NCBI RefSeq assembly: GCF_000189635.1
Contig: NW_002476578.1
Location: forward strand, 401,942 to 465,941
Direction of reading: 5' to 3'
DNA: 64,000 nt
From: Tetrahymena thermophila SB210
Taxonomy: Eukaryota > Ciliophora > Oligohymenophorea > Hymenostomatida > Tetrahymenidae
Shown here: positions 14,589 through 28,371 of the stretch, piece by piece
How positions within the stretch are numbered: position 1 is the stretch's first letter
Layout of the letters: the number at the start of each line of letters is the position of its first letter
The notes under the pieces: model-generated
Told to the model about the DNA's origin: nothing
Seen by the model: the letters and a program-made list of their open reading frames with translations, nothing else
The model's database searches: none
Position numbers and translations under genes: made by a program

Positions 14589-16157
14589 GATAATTTTAAA
14601 GTCTAATTAAAATTATCAGAATGTATTTTGCTTTTGATATTTAAAAATAATCTATATTCACAATTTAATCTTATTGGTTCTAAATGTACCAAAAAAATCA
14701 TTTAAAATACTCTAAATATATAAAAAATAGTATAAATATACTAGATATTTACAATATGTATGAACATAATACTTTATTATTAAAAATATATTATTAATAC
14801 AATTTTTATTTAAATACTTTCAAAAAATAAAATATTACTTATTAAATTTACAATGAGAAATAGAGCTAACAAAATAAGTAAGCTTAGCATTTTGATTAAT
14901 TAAATTATATGTACTTACAATCTACATATTGAAACTAGATTAATCTATTTACTTATATTATACTTATTAGTTCTATAAAAATAGGAATATTAATGGTCAA
15001 TTATTTTTTAGTCCAGACTATCTCATACTGAATACCTTAAGTATATTAAAAAAGAGTCTGCATAACAAATTAAGTATTTATATACTCATTTTGTTCACAT
15101 CTTTATGATATTTTAATTGTTGTAAAAAGTAAAATATTTTTTTTATTTTAACCATTTAAAACTTACTTTTCCCTCATTTTATCATTTGAACTTCAATAAT
15201 ATTTAAATTTAAGCTAAATGTTAAATTATAGATCGGATTCATAAATAAAAAATATTTATATTTAATGCTCTATCTTAAAAAGAATAATTATTTATACTTG
15301 AAAGGCTATTCAACTGTTAAATATTCATTGATTAAATAATAATTACAAAATTATTTTTTGAATATATTTTCTAAATACCTTAGTTTTTTAAACTATTATA
15401 TATAATAAGAAATTTGAAAGGGCTTAGTGGAAACATATTTTTTTTACCCATTTAAGATACATCTAGCATGTAAAAAAAGGCTGGAATTTAGAGAAGAGGT
15501 ATTAAATATATATAAAACATAAAAATAATGTGTTTATTAAATCATGAATTTTAGATTAAATTTATAAATAAAATTATTGGTTATTAAGTATTCTTTAACA
15601 AAATGAAAAATATCTTTTTACTTTGTAATGATTACTAATTATTTATATGGTATTTATTAACATTTGAAATTAAACAAATAGAATAAAATTAATTGGTTCT
15701 GAATCACTGATTTAAGTTTGTATTTTAATCTATCATACATTAACAATTCTAGTATGATTAATATAATTTCGATTTTTATGAATCCAGTAAATATGTAATT
15801 AAAATATCAATTTAACACATCTATTTTTATAAAAGTTAAATAGGTATAAAAATAATCATCTATTATCATCTATACACTTTTTTAAAATAATTTAAATCAA
15901 TTTAAATTTTTTATTACAAAAATAAATTTCTATTTCTTTTATTTTATTTTATTTATGATGCTTTATTTTGAATAATAAAGGTATTTATTCTTACAAAAGG
16001 TATCAATATCAAATGTTAAGCAAATATAACCTGATATTATAATTCATCAGAAAAAATTAATCAATAATTAATAATTCATGCTTACTGTAAATTAGAAAAC
16101 ATATATTTTAAATGCCTTTCATTTATTAATTCTTACAGCACAGACGTCACAGACGTG

Positions 16158-16165
16158 TATAAAAA
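16158..16165 (+). promoter_or_regulatory. TATA-like box of array copy 3
   Basis: TATAAAAA lies 88 nt before the ATG at 16246, in the conserved GTGTATAAAAACAAG word. Just upstream, a short ACGTCACAGACGTG stretch with two ACGT cores replaces the single ACACATACGTG of copy 2. Confidence 0.5.
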
Positions 16166-16245
16166 CAAGCAAGATTTCAATTTTAATATTTTAACATAAT
16201 TTATAAAATAAAAAAAAAGTTTAAAATCAAAGTAAGCTTTAAAAA

Positions 16246-19200
16246 ATGAATAGATTTACTATTTTATTGCTTTTAACTGCTTTGTTAGTAAGTGCTCATA
16301 ATACTAACAAATAGGCTGTCAATACTTGTCTACAAGATGAGATAGATATGAGCGAAATGGTCCCAAAGGATTACTTAGAAACCTTTGATGAAAATTATGG
16401 TAACAGAAAACTTTAGAATTCTGAACCCTAGCCTATTAGAATCACTCTTGATTTCAAAGAGCTCGAAAATCCTTAAAATGGTGAAGGACTTACTCCTAAC
16501 ATAAAGGAATACTTAAAGAAAATTATGTTTGCTGCTCAAACATACTTGAATAAGCTCATTAAAGTAATTCCTAGATAAAAACCTATTAAGTATAACTGGA
16601 GTGGAGATAAATGCTATGATGTTATGGTTTCAGAGGAAATAAAAACAGTGGGCATTGATAACTCAGATATACATATTTTTGTCACATATGCTAATCAACC
16701 AAACACAACCTATTTAGCCAATGCAAGTAAATTGATTTTCATTATTCTTAATATTAAAATGTTATATTATAAAATTAGTATGGTGCCAGTTAGACCCTAA
16801 CCCTAATGTTGGAAGAGTTAAATTTAATATTGGTACTATGGATATTGATGAATCCTCAACTTAGTCATTTTAAGATAATTTCTCAACTTCTTTACATGAA
16901 ATTCTCCATATTTTAGGTTTTTCAGGTAGCAGTGTTTCTTATTGGATTGATCCTGAAACAAATAAACCATACGGAGGAAAAAATGAATATAAGGTTATGA
17001 AAAGAGAAAGAAGATGGGAGGTAGATAATGTAGTTAAAGTGCTCTCTAAAAATATTTTGAAAGTCTCTAGAGATCACTACAATTGCCCTTCAATAGATGG
17101 TATGTATCTCGAAAATTAAGGTGGTGGTGGCTCTATGGGTTCTCATTGGGAAAGGGATTTACTTGGTAATGAATTTATGACAGGTAGCATTGTTTATGGT
17201 GTCTACACTATATCTAAATTTACAGCTGCTCTTCTCTTAGATACTGGTTATTATGCTGAAATTAATTCTAATCTTCTTATGCCTATTTACTGGGGTAAAA
17301 ATAAGGGATGTGATTTCTTCAATAAAACTTGTAATACTGGAAAATATTTCCCTGAGTTCCCAGATGACAGTGTAAAAGAGTCTTGTGACTTCTTTTCTTT
17401 AGGTATTGGTGGTCTACATAATTATGATTACTTCTCTTAATGTAAAACTATCTATTCATATTCAAATGCTAATTGCGAATCTGATTAGTTTAAACCTGAT
17501 GAAAGTTTGAGATAAAATACTGGTACCGGATCAAGATGCTTTAGATCTAATGCTAATATCAAAGGAAACGAAGTTTTAGATATGAATGGTAGGTGCTTTA
17601 AGGCTTAATGTGCAGATGATTTATCTTCAATTAAAGTTAATGTATGGGGTGATGAATATGTTACTTGCAAATACCCCAATTAAGTCATTAACTTAGCTGA
17701 TCAAACTAAAACAACTCAAGGTACTATGAAATGTCCTCATGATTTTGATTTGTTTTGCAATTTCCCTAAGTCATGCCCCAATAACTGCTCTAACAATGGT
17801 GTCTGTAATAATGGTTATTGTGTATGTCTCAAAGGATATGGTGGTGCTGATTGCTCTAAAAGATGTGGTGAAGGTTAAGTTTGGGATGGTTCTCGTTGTG
17901 TTTATAACTGCCCCTCTGGATAATTCAAAAACTTTGATAACACTTGCAAACCCACTTGTCCATACAAACAATATGGAGATCAAGCCACAGGCAACTGTGT
18001 TCTCTGTTCTGTTAACTGTTCAGCATGCTTTGGTCCTTTATCCAATCAATGTTTATCTTGTAATGATGGATATTCGCTTTAAGGAAATTAATGTGTTGAT
18101 ACTACCTGCCACTCTAGCTGTCAATCATGCTCTGGTCCAAATTCAAATCAGTGTACTTCTTGCCCTGCTGGCTAGTATTTGAACTCTAGAAAAACTTGCT
18201 AACCATGCTAATATCCTTGTGAAAATTGTTTCAACTCAGCTACTGAGTGTACAACTTGTGGATAAGGATATGAAATGGATAAGTTTATTGGTAAATGTGT
18301 ATCTATGAATACATGCGATAGCTCTTGCCTTGAATGCTCAGCTTTTAGAGATCCCACTAAATGCACTACTTGTAGAGAGGGCTAATTCCTAAACTAAGAA
18401 GGTAGATGTTAAAAATGTGATGAGTCATGTGCTACTTGCTCTGAACGAGACTATAAATGCATAAAATGTGCTGATGGATGGGAATATGATGAATATAATA
18501 AAAGATGTCGTATGGATTGCCATGAAAGTTGTGATACATGTACAGCTCGTTAAAATCCTACAGCTTGTAAGAGATGTGCTTTTAATTACGTCATGTAGAA
18601 TAATCTATGTGTACCTTGTGATAAAGGTTGTTATGGATGTATAGAAAATCCTAAAAAATGTACAAATTGTGAAAGAGGGTATAAATTAGATTCAAATTAT
18701 CAAACTTGTGTCCCCATTTGTAATTCTGACGAATTCCAAGATGGAAATGGAAACTGTTAAAAATGTGCATCTCCTTGCGCCACATGTGAATATTATAATT
18801 ACTATTGTAATAGTTGTATAGCTGGTTTTACTTATGAAGCCTAATATAAATCTTGTTAGCCTGTTACAAATAAATGTCATGAAAGTTGTGGACAATGTAA
18901 TAGATATGATGACCCTAATGCATGTACATCTTGTAGGGATGGAATGTTCTTGTTATCTGGAAGATGTTAATATTGTAGTAATAAATGCAAAACTTGTGAT
19001 AGAGATGCTAATATTTGTACATCTTGCAGAAGGGATGAGTTCTTGTAAAATAGAGAATGTATGAAGTGTCATAGTTCTTGTTTGACTTGTGATGGAATTT
19101 CAACAAACTGTACTTCTTGTCAATATGGTTTCTCAAAAGACCCAAAGACAGGTCTTTGTGTAGACAGTACACCTGTTTGCAAAACAGATGAATACATGGA

Positions 19201-20284
19201 TAGAAATTATAAATGTTAGAAATGTAGTTCACCTTGTGCTTCTTGTTTCTACTATCCTAACAGATGTTCTAGCTGTATTTCTGGTTACAAATTGAACAAT
19301 CAAATATACTAATGCGAATATGATTATCCTATATGCCAAGATGGATAGTTCTTAGATTAGGATAATAAATGCAAGCCTTGTGATTCTTCTTGTGCTACTT
19401 GTGATTAAACAAGTAAAAGATGTACAAGTTGTAAATCTGGTTTTGTTCTGTCAAGATACACTTGCTAAGCAGCTAATTGCTAAGATGGAACCTTCATGAA
19501 CTAATAAGGAAGATGCTAAAGATGTAGTGAGTCTTGCTCTAAGTGTGTAAACTATTCAGATAACTGTACTGAATGTGCTAGTGGATATACTTTAGATACA
19601 AGAACTTAAAGATGCATTAAAAACTAAAATAATTAGTAATGTCATCCCTCTTGTAAAGAATGCAACTAACCCAATAATGCTTCTGCCTGCAAATCCTGTA
19701 ATGATGGACAATATTTAAATAGAGGTTAGTGTCTTTAATGTAATAGCTCTTGTTTAACATGTGACAGGTATTCAGATTTTTGTACTTCTTGTTAGCAAGG
19801 TTATAATCTAGATAGCACCTACGGTTAATGTACTCCTGATTGCAAAAAAAGTGAATATTTAGACTACTAAGATAACAAATGCAAGCCTTGCACATCTAAT
19901 TGTGGAAGTTGCGAATACTACCCAGATAGATGCCTTAGCTGTATTTCAGGATATAAGTATAATAAAGAAGGATATAGCTGCGAAATAGTTTGTTAGCCCG
20001 GATAATATGTTGATAGAGATTAGACATGCAAACCTTGCTCATCTCCATGTGCAACTTGCGAATATTATGACAACAGATGTTTGAGTTGTGTTTCAGGTTA
20101 TACTTACAATAACTACTATTGCTAATAGAATTCAAAGTAAAGTGCAAGAGGCTGTCACGAATCTTGTAATACCTGTACAAAAGCTATGGATCCTCGTTCA
20201 TGTGATTCCTGTAGAGAAGGATATGAATTAATAAATGGGGCTTGCCTAAGAAAGAGAGGCAACTATTCTGGCCCTAAAAATTGA
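16246..20284 (+). CDS. Leishmanolysin-like zinc metalloprotease, secreted, Cys-rich (array copy 3)
   Basis: Exons 16246-16726 and 16779-20284 flank a 52-nt intron at the same phase-1 position as in copy 2; the joined length is 3987 nt, 1328 residues. The signal peptide is nearly identical to copy 2. The zinc site is HEILH at residues 200-204, with the third His and Met-turn in the invariant MGSHWERDLLGNEFM segment. The 101-residue stretch from 17135 to 17440 is identical in protein to copies 2, 4 and 5. The Cys-rich tail ends GNYSGPKN-TGA. The start is set by the signal peptide and by the promoter-side homology with copies 2 and 5. Compared with copy 2 the differences are mostly scattered point changes plus a two-codon length change near 19625-19640 (NNQ versus a shorter form). 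Confidence 0.92.
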
Positions 20285-22769
20285 GATAATTTTTTAATTA
20301 TATTAATTAAGTATTAAAATATATATTTACATTAAAATTGTTTTTGTTTTATAAAAATATTTTATCTTGAAATAATTAGATTAAGTGTAATTTACTAATT
20401 ATATATAATTTGAAAATAAAAAATTGACCAATAATCCCTATTTTATTTAATCAAAATGAGATAAAATTATATTTATCTAACATTATCTTTACTAGTTGTA
20501 ATTAAATTAAAAATATCTTTAATATTTTTCACATAATAACCATAAATTGAAAAAATTTTAGAAAAAACTACTTATCAAGAATTTTATATTTAATTTACTT
20601 TAAATAAAGAGACAAAAAATATAAAATTAGGTACATGGCGTCAACCCCAATTTTACCTTCTCATATACTCAACATTTTTGAAAAAGTACAAAACCTTAAT
20701 TATGGGTCCCACAGTAGGCTTAAAAGATGGGGGTGCCCTTAATTAATGAGGATTTAGAGTATATACATTTTTTTGTATAAAAACAATTAAAAAGTATATT
20801 TTTATATTATTATATAAGAAATGAGAATTTGATAATAGATTATTTTAAAGCCATATATCCTGGAGATGATAATAATACAAATAGCATATATATTAAATAT
20901 TTATACATTTCTTTTTTATTAGGTATCTTAAAAATAGTATTTATAATTTATTAATAGTCTAATCTATATTAAATCATTGCATTCAAATTGTAATTTATAT
21001 AGTTAACTAAAATGATGTGTATTTTTAAATTAATCAATCTTTTATTGATAGATACTTTAAAAAATATCATTGAAATATTGTGGTATAAAAAATAAATATG
21101 ACCAATAAGATAGTATTAGATGAATACTGGATTAAAAATTTTAAAATATAATTAAAGTGACCCATATACTTTACTAGCTTTTTAAAGTTATCGAGACCCT
21201 AAATATAGATTTGTTGTATAGTGAATTTAAGATGAATTTAAATAATTTATAATTTAAAAAAAGTAACATTTGTTAAAATAATTATAAAAGCAGCTAAATT
21301 TATTTACACAATTAATTAAAATTAAATAAAAACTTTTTAATATTAAATAGTTCTATATGATTTTTATTTAAGAAACAAAAATATATTAATAGGAAAAAAG
21401 ATATTTTACAATTAAATATAATTATTCATAACACTTAAGTCTAACAAATGTATTAAGTAATAATTTTATCATTAACATTAAATTAATCTATTTGCAAAAC
21501 TTAATGGTACTATCTATAATAAAAAATTAATCACACAATTAAAAAATTTTTAAATGATTAAAATTAGTTCATAATTAAAAAGTTTAAATAATTATTTTAA
21601 TTATCCTTTATTAATAGCAATATCCATAAATAACACATAATATATTAAAAAATAAATTATTTTTTTCTCAAAAATGATTAATTAACAAATGATTTTTTTT
21701 TAAATAAATAAATATTTAATGCTTTTTAGAGAGTATTATAAATATTCTTATTTTTAATGGTGTTTATAAATTTAGAATATTCACTTAATAAATAATTATT
21801 ATTCCTGTATTATCATTAAATTACTTTCTAAGTTACAAATTCTTATATTTGATTTAGTTACTTTTACCTGATAGTACCTATTTAGTAATCTAAAATTTGC
21901 ATGGTTTCAAATCAAATTTTTGTTATACTTGCTTTAATTATTTAACAATTTTAAATACAGCTTAATGCATTTTCTATTTATTAAATCCAATCTTATTGGG
22001 ATAAGTAGATATAGGGGAACTTAGGGTTATTTTTGAAAAAATATATTTGAGTATGAATTAAAGTTAGTCTTAAATTGGATAAACTATATTAATTTATATT
22101 TTACTTTCTATATACTTTAAAAAAACATTTAATATGACAGTTTATTTAAGCAAAAAAGTAGCCTTATAAAATTTATGGTTACATTTAATACAAATTATAT
22201 TCTTGTTTCTTAATTTATTAGTTAAAATTAATAGATACAAAAAATAATTGCTAAAGCTATAGTATTAATCAATTTTATTTGAAAAATTAAAAACGATAAT
22301 TTAGTTTAGATTATTTTTAAACCAGTAAATATGTTTTTCACACATTAATAAAATGAAAACTAAATTTTGCAATATTTGTTTTACCTATTAAATTCAAAAA
22401 AAAAAAAATTTTATTAGTTTCCCTTCTTTCTTGTAAAATAATTATGTGTTTTTTATAAAAGAATGTTTTATAGTTAACTTTTCTGTTATGCTATTTTTAA
22501 ATAAGAATTTGGTAATAGTTTGAAATAGTGAGTTAAAAATAGTAATTTAATTGTTTTATTTATGTATTTTATTTGTCATAGTTGATCAAAATACATTTAT
22601 AAAAGATTATTTATTTGTGCTTTTAATAAATTGCATATATAAGATTTATATCTTCTTCTTTCATTATTTAGTTACATATCCGCTTTTAAATAATAAGAAA
22701 GATCACGGCTATTTATAATATTTTTTAAATAAGAATAAAAAAGTATAAACATCAAAATAAACCTTAAAT
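20285..22769. other. AT-rich spacer 3, chimeric
   Basis: No gene seen. 20285-20627 matches the 3' flanks of the other copies. 20628-20765 is a clearly GC-richer island not present at the corresponding place after copies 2 and 5. 20790-22020 then matches the middle of spacer 1 (3890-5140). From about 22030 to the start of copy 4 it matches no other spacer, so copy 4 has its own promoter region. Confidence 0.7.
20628..20765. other. GC-richer island at a spacer junction
   Basis: This ~135-bp patch contains words such as GTACATGGCGTCAACCCC, GGGTCCCACAGTAGG and GATGGGGGTGCCC, unlike the A/T-only sequence on both sides. It sits exactly where a gene-flank block joins a mid-spacer block. Its right end carries the reverse complement of AAATCCTCATTAATT. 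It has no open frame worth calling. It could be a mobile-element remnant or the insertion that accompanied the duplication. Confidence 0.5.
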
Positions 22770-25700
22770 ATGAAAATAGTTTAAATACTAATTTTACTCA
22801 CAAGTTTGTTAGTAAATATTCAATAGACTAGACAATAATTTGTTAACACTTGCTTACAAGATGAGATTGACATGAATGAAATAGTTCCTAAGGACTATTT
22901 AGAAACATTTGATGAGAACTTTGGAAACAGGAAACTCTAGAGTTCTAAACCTTAACCTATTAGGATCACTCTTGATTTTAATGAACTTGATAACTCTTAA
23001 AATGGAGATGGAATGACACCTTAAAAAAAAGAATACTTAAAGAAAATTATGTATGCTGCTCAAACATACCTGAATAAACTTATTAAAGTATATCCTAGAC
23101 AAAAACCTAACACCTATAATTGGGGTGGTGATAAATGCTTAGATGTTAAACTCCCTAACAATATAAAAACAGTTGGAATAGATAAATCGGATTTACATAT
23201 CTTTGTTACCTATTCAAATGAACCAAAAGCTTTTTATTTAGCAAATGCAAGTAATAAATTTTATTCTCAATAAATAGTATATTTTTAAACATTTTAAAAA
23301 AATTAATTAGTATGGTGCTCTTTAGATCCTAGACCTAATATTGGAAGAGTTAAATTTAATATTGCTGGTATGGATTTTGATGAATCATCAACTTAGTCTT
23401 TTTAAGATAATTTCTCAACTTCTTTACATGAAATTCTCCACATTTTAGGTTTTTCAGGTAGCAGTGTTTTTTTTTGGATTGATCCTGATACAGATAAACC
23501 ATATGGAAATAAGAATGTATTTAAAATTATGAAATAAGAAAGAAGATGGGAAGTAGACAATGTTATTAAATTATTCTCTAAAAATATTTTGAAAGTATCT
23601 AGAAATCACTACAAATGTCCATCTATTGAAGGTATGTATCTTGAAAATTAAGGTGGTGGTGGCTCTATGGGTTCTCATTGGGAAAGGGATTTACTTGGAA
23701 ATGAATTTATGACAGGTAGTATTGTTTATGGTGTCTACACTATATCTAAATTTACAGCTGCTCTTCTCTTAGATACTGGTTATTATGCTGAAATTAATTC
23801 TAACCTTCTTATGCCTATTTATTGGGGTAAAAATAAGGGATGTGATTTTTTCAATAAAACTTGTAATACTGGAAAATATTTCCCTGAGTTCCCAGATGAC
23901 AGTGTAAAAGAATCTTGTGATTTCTTTTCTTTAGGTATTGGTGGTCTACATAATTATGATTACTTCTCTTAATGTAAAACTATTTATTCATACTCAAATG
24001 CTTATTGCGAATCTGATTAGTTTAAACCTGATGAAAGATTGAGATAAAATACTGGTACCGGATCAAGATGCTTTAGATCTAATGCTAATGTCAAAGGAAA
24101 TGAAGTTTTAGATATGAATGGTAGATGCTTTAAGGCTTAATGTGCAGATGATCTATCTTCCATTAAAGTTAATGTATGGGGTGATGAATACGTTACTTGC
24201 AAATACCCCAATTAAGTCATTAACTTAGCTGATCAAACTAAAACAACTCAAGGTACTATGAAATGTCCTCATGATTTTGATTTGTTTTGTAATTTCCCTA
24301 AGTCATGCCCCAATAACTGCTCTAACAATGGTGTCTGTAATAATGGTTATTGTGTATGTCTCAAAGGATATGGTGGTGCTGATTGCTCTAAAAGATGTGG
24401 TGAAGGTTAAGTTTGGGATGGTTCTCGTTGTGTTTATAACTGCCCCTCTGGATAATTCAAAAACTTTGATAACACTTGCAAGCCCACTTGCCCATACAAA
24501 TAATATAGAGATAAAGCGACTGGTAGTTGTGTTCTCTGCTATGATAACTGTTCAGCATGCTTTGGCCCTTCATACAATCAATGTTTATCTTGTAATGATA
24601 GATATTCGCTTTAAGGAAACTAATGTGTTGATACTACCTGCCACTCTAGCTGCCAATCATGCTCTGGTCCAAATTCAAATCAATGTACTTCTTGCCCTGC
24701 TGGCTAGTATTTGGACTCTAGAAAAACTTGCCAGCCATGCTAATATCCTTGTGAAAATTGTTTCAACTCAGCTACAGAGTGTACAACTTGTGGATAAGGA
24801 TATGAAATGGATAAATTTATTGGTAAATGTGTATCTATGAATACATGCGATAGCTCTTGTCTTGAATGCTCAACTTTTAGAGATCCCACTAAATGCACTT
24901 CTTGTAGAGATGGTTAATTCCTAAATAAAAAAGGTAGATGTTAAAAATGTGACGAATCTTGTGCTACATGTGCTGAAAGAGAAAATAAATGCATAAAATG
25001 TGCTGACGGATGGGAATATGATGAATATAAAAAAAGATGTCGTATGGATTGCCATGAAAGTTGTGATACATGTACAGCTCGTTAAAATCCGATAGCTTGC
25101 AAAACGTGTGCACATAATTACGTTATGTAGAATAATCTATGTATACCTTGCGATAAAAGTTGTTATGGATGTACAGAAAATCCTAAAAAATGTACTAATT
25201 GTAATAGAAAGTATAAACTAGATTCAAATTATCAAACTTGTGTCCCCATTTGTAATTCTGACGAATTCCAAGATGGAAATGGAAACTGTTAAAAATGTGC
25301 ATCTCCTTGCGCCACATGCGAATATTATAATTACTATTGTAATAGTTGTATAGCTGGTTATACTTATGAAGCCTAATATAAATCTTGTTAGCCTGTTACA
25401 AATAAATGTCATGAAAGTTGTGGACAATGTAATAGATATGATGACCATAGTGCATGTACATCTTGTAGGGATGGAATGTTCTTGTTATCTGGAAGATGTC
25501 GATACTGCAGTAATAAATGCAAAACTTGTGATAGAGATGCTAATATTTGTACATCTTGCAGAAGGTATGAGTTCTTATAAAATAGAGAATGTATGAAATG
25601 TCATAGTTCTTGTTTGACTTGTGATGGAATTTCAACAAACTGTACTTCTTGTCAAAATGGATTCTCAAAAGACCCAAAGACAGGTCTTTGTGTAGACAGT

Positions 25701-26816
25701 ACACTTGTTTGCAAAACAGATGAATACATGGATAGAAATTATAAATGTTAGAAATGTAGTTCACCTTGTGCTTCTTGTTTCTACTATCATAACAGATGTT
25801 CTAGCTGTATTTCTGGTTATAAATTGAACACTCAAATATACTAATGTGAATATGATTATCCTATATGCCAAGATGGATAGTTCTTAGATTAGGATAATAA
25901 ATGTAAGCCTTGTGATTCCTCTTGTGCTACTTGTGATTAAACAAGTAAAAGATGTACAAGTTGTAAATATGGTTTTGTTCTGTCAAGATACACTTGCTAA
26001 GCAGCTAATTGCTAAGATGGAACCTTCATGAACTAATAAGGAAGATGCTAAAGATGTAGTGAGTCTTGCTCTAAGTGTGTAAACTATTCAGATAACTGTA
26101 CTGAATGTGCTAGTGGATATACTTTAGATACAGGAACTTAAAGATGCATTAAAAACTAAAATAATTAGTAATGTCATCCCTCTTGTAAAGAATGCAACTA
26201 ACCTAATAATGTTTCTGCCTGCAAATCCTGTAATGATGGACAATATTTAAATAGAGGTTAGTGTCTTTAATGTAATAGCTCTTGTTTAACATGTGACAGG
26301 TATTCAGATTTTTGTACTTCTTGTTAGCAAGGTTATAATCTAGATAGCACCTACGGTTAATGTACTCCTGATTGCAAAAAAAGTGAATATTTAGACTACT
26401 AAGATAACAAATGCAAGCCTTGCACATCTAATTGTGGAAGTTGCGAATACTACCCGGATAGATGTCTTAGCTGTATTTCAGGATTTAAGTATAATAAAGA
26501 AGGATATAGCTGTGAAAAAGTTTGCTAGCCTGGATAATATGTTGATAGAGATTAGACATGCAAACCTTGCTCATCTCCATGTACAACTTGCGAATATTAT
26601 GACAACAGATGTTTGAGTTGTGTTTCAGGTTATACTTACAATAACTACTATTGCTAATAGAATTCAAAGTAAAGTGCAAGAGGTTGTCACGAATCTTGTA
26701 ATACCTGTACAAAAGCTATGGATCCTCGCTCATGTGATTCCTGTAGAGAAGGATATGAATTAATAAATGGGGCTTGCCTAAGAAAGAGAGGCAACTATTC
26801 TGGCCCTAAAAATTGA
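22770..26816 (+). CDS. Leishmanolysin-like zinc metalloprotease, mosaic (array copy 4)
   Basis: Exons 22770-23250 and 23311-26816 with a 60-nt intron give 3987 nt, 1328 residues. The signal peptide (MKIVQILILLTSLLVN..) differs from its neighbours. The first ~300 codons are clearly diverged from copies 2, 3 and 5: the region before the intron reads VYPRQKPNTYNWGGDKC where they have IPRQKPIKYNWSGD. From about 23640 onward the gene is almost identical to copies 3 and 5, including the invariant 101-residue block at 23667-23972. HEILH is present at residues 200-204, the third His in MGSHWERD and the Met-turn in NEFMTG. The abrupt change in similarity marks a gene-conversion or unequal-exchange boundary. 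No TATAAAA box was seen at the usual 82-88 nt distance; TTTATAATA at about 57 nt is a weaker candidate. Confidence 0.92.
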
Positions 26817-26821
26817 GATAA

Positions 26822-26889
26822 TTTTTTAATTATATTAATTAAGTATTAAAATATATTTTTTAATTATATTAATTAAGTATTAAAATATA
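26822..26889 (+). repeat. 34-bp tandem duplication in the 3' flank of copy 4
   Basis: TTTTTTAATTATATTAATTA plus a further 14 bases is repeated back-to-back with a period of 34. Other array copies have the unit once directly after their TGA, so the duplication is recent and private to copy 4. Confidence 0.85.
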
Positions 26890-27943
26890 TTTTTTACATT
26901 AAAATTGTTATATAGCACTTTGCTATTTTAAAAAATGGCTATTGCTGCTAAACAGTACATAACCATTAGGTTTTAAAATTAAATATAAAATATCTTTTTT
27001 AATTTTTTTATATGTATTTATGAATCAAATTTAATTTGTAAAATGAGGGCACAATAATGGAATATTTTAAGATTTAAAAAAGGAGGGTAATTATATAAAA
27101 AATAAAATATACTTTAATGATTTTGTAATTTAAATTTTGTATTTTTTAAGTTTGTGATATTAATTTTAAATTTTATATTGCTTATGAATTTAAGGATGAT
27201 TTAAATATTACATAAAAATTTTTAAAAAATTTTATTATAATTATAAATAATTAAGTGATAAAATAATATACATTTCAATATATAAATAGTATTAGGTAAG
27301 TGAAATCTAATTAAAGTATACTTATTATTTTGTAAAATTATAAGATTTTAAATTAGTTTTTGTATCAATAAATATTATAATTTCGTGTAGTTTGTTAGTA
27401 AAGGTAAAAGAAAAAAAATTAATAACCAATATTTTCCATTCAAATCAACAAAATTATAAAATAATATTTCTAATGAATAAAAAAAATAATTTAAATAATT
27501 AAAGAAATTTTTGTATAAATTTGAATATTTCAAAAGATTAAATTAATCTTAGAGTAAATTTTTCCTTTATTAATGTATTTCTTTAAAATAAATTTGATTC
27601 TTAAGTATTATTATTTTTCATTTAATTTTCTAATCCATAAGATAATGAATGAATCACTTATATTGAATAATACAAAAATAAATAGTCATTAGAACTAAAT
27701 ATTTGATAAGATAATGAAGTTATTATTAAATATAAGTAAATTGATTTCTTTTAAAAAGTATGACTCACATTCCTCATTTTATATTTATATTCATTTACTT
27801 ATATATCTGGTTTTATCTATTTTTTCTGCTACATTTCTAAAAATTTTTAGAATTCTTCCATTTTCTTTTATAATATAGCTAATATAATTGTGTTAGAACT
27901 ATTTAAACATAACAATTAGTTACTCTAAATTAAATAGCTAGAT

Positions 27944-27957
27944 ATGAGTGGTAAATC
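27944..27957 (+). repeat. Conserved 14-bp spacer block, copy 4 of 5
   Basis: ATGAGTGGTAAATC preceded by AGCTAGAT, in the same position relative to neighbouring blocks as the copy at 14191. Confidence 0.7.
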
Positions 27958-28357
27958 AATAATTAATTTTTAAATCTAATTAAAACTATCAGAATTTGCA
28001 TTGTTGCTAAATACTCGAAATAATCTATTTTCACAAAAATTAAAGATTTTTGGTTCTATAGGTATCATAAAAATAAATTTACAACTTTCAAATTATATAA
28101 ACAACAATTTTAAAAACTATTTTTCCATTATCTATAAACACTTTTCTTTATATTAAATATTTATATAAGTTGAAGTTATACTATTGTATATTGAAATAAA
28201 TAAAATACTTATTGTATATGTAAATTAATAGATAGATAGATAACAAGCAAAAATAAATAAGTAAGCTTAACATTTCAATTAAATTAAATTTTATGAACTT
28301 ATAATTAAATAATTGTTAAAACATAAAAATTAGTGACTCTAAATTATAAAGCTAGAA

Positions 28358-28371
28358 ATGAGTGGTAAATC
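28358..28371 (+). repeat. Conserved 14-bp spacer block, copy 5 of 5
   Basis: ATGAGTGGTAAATC preceded by AAGCTAGAA, corresponding to the copy at 14575 in spacer 2. Confidence 0.7.

Larger units (their letters stand above)
11277..16245. other. AT-rich spacer 2 of the protease array
   Basis: This 5 kb spacer has no convincing gene. The first ~350 bases match the 3' flanks of copies 3, 4 and 5. About 12300-13250 is a diverged relative of the 4440-5060/21400-21960 block, about 13440-14130 matches 27250-27920, and 14850-16245 is the promoter-side block also found before copies 2 and 5. The conserved 14-bp block occurs twice (14191, 14575). A small open frame at 11701 is listed separately. Confidence 0.7.
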
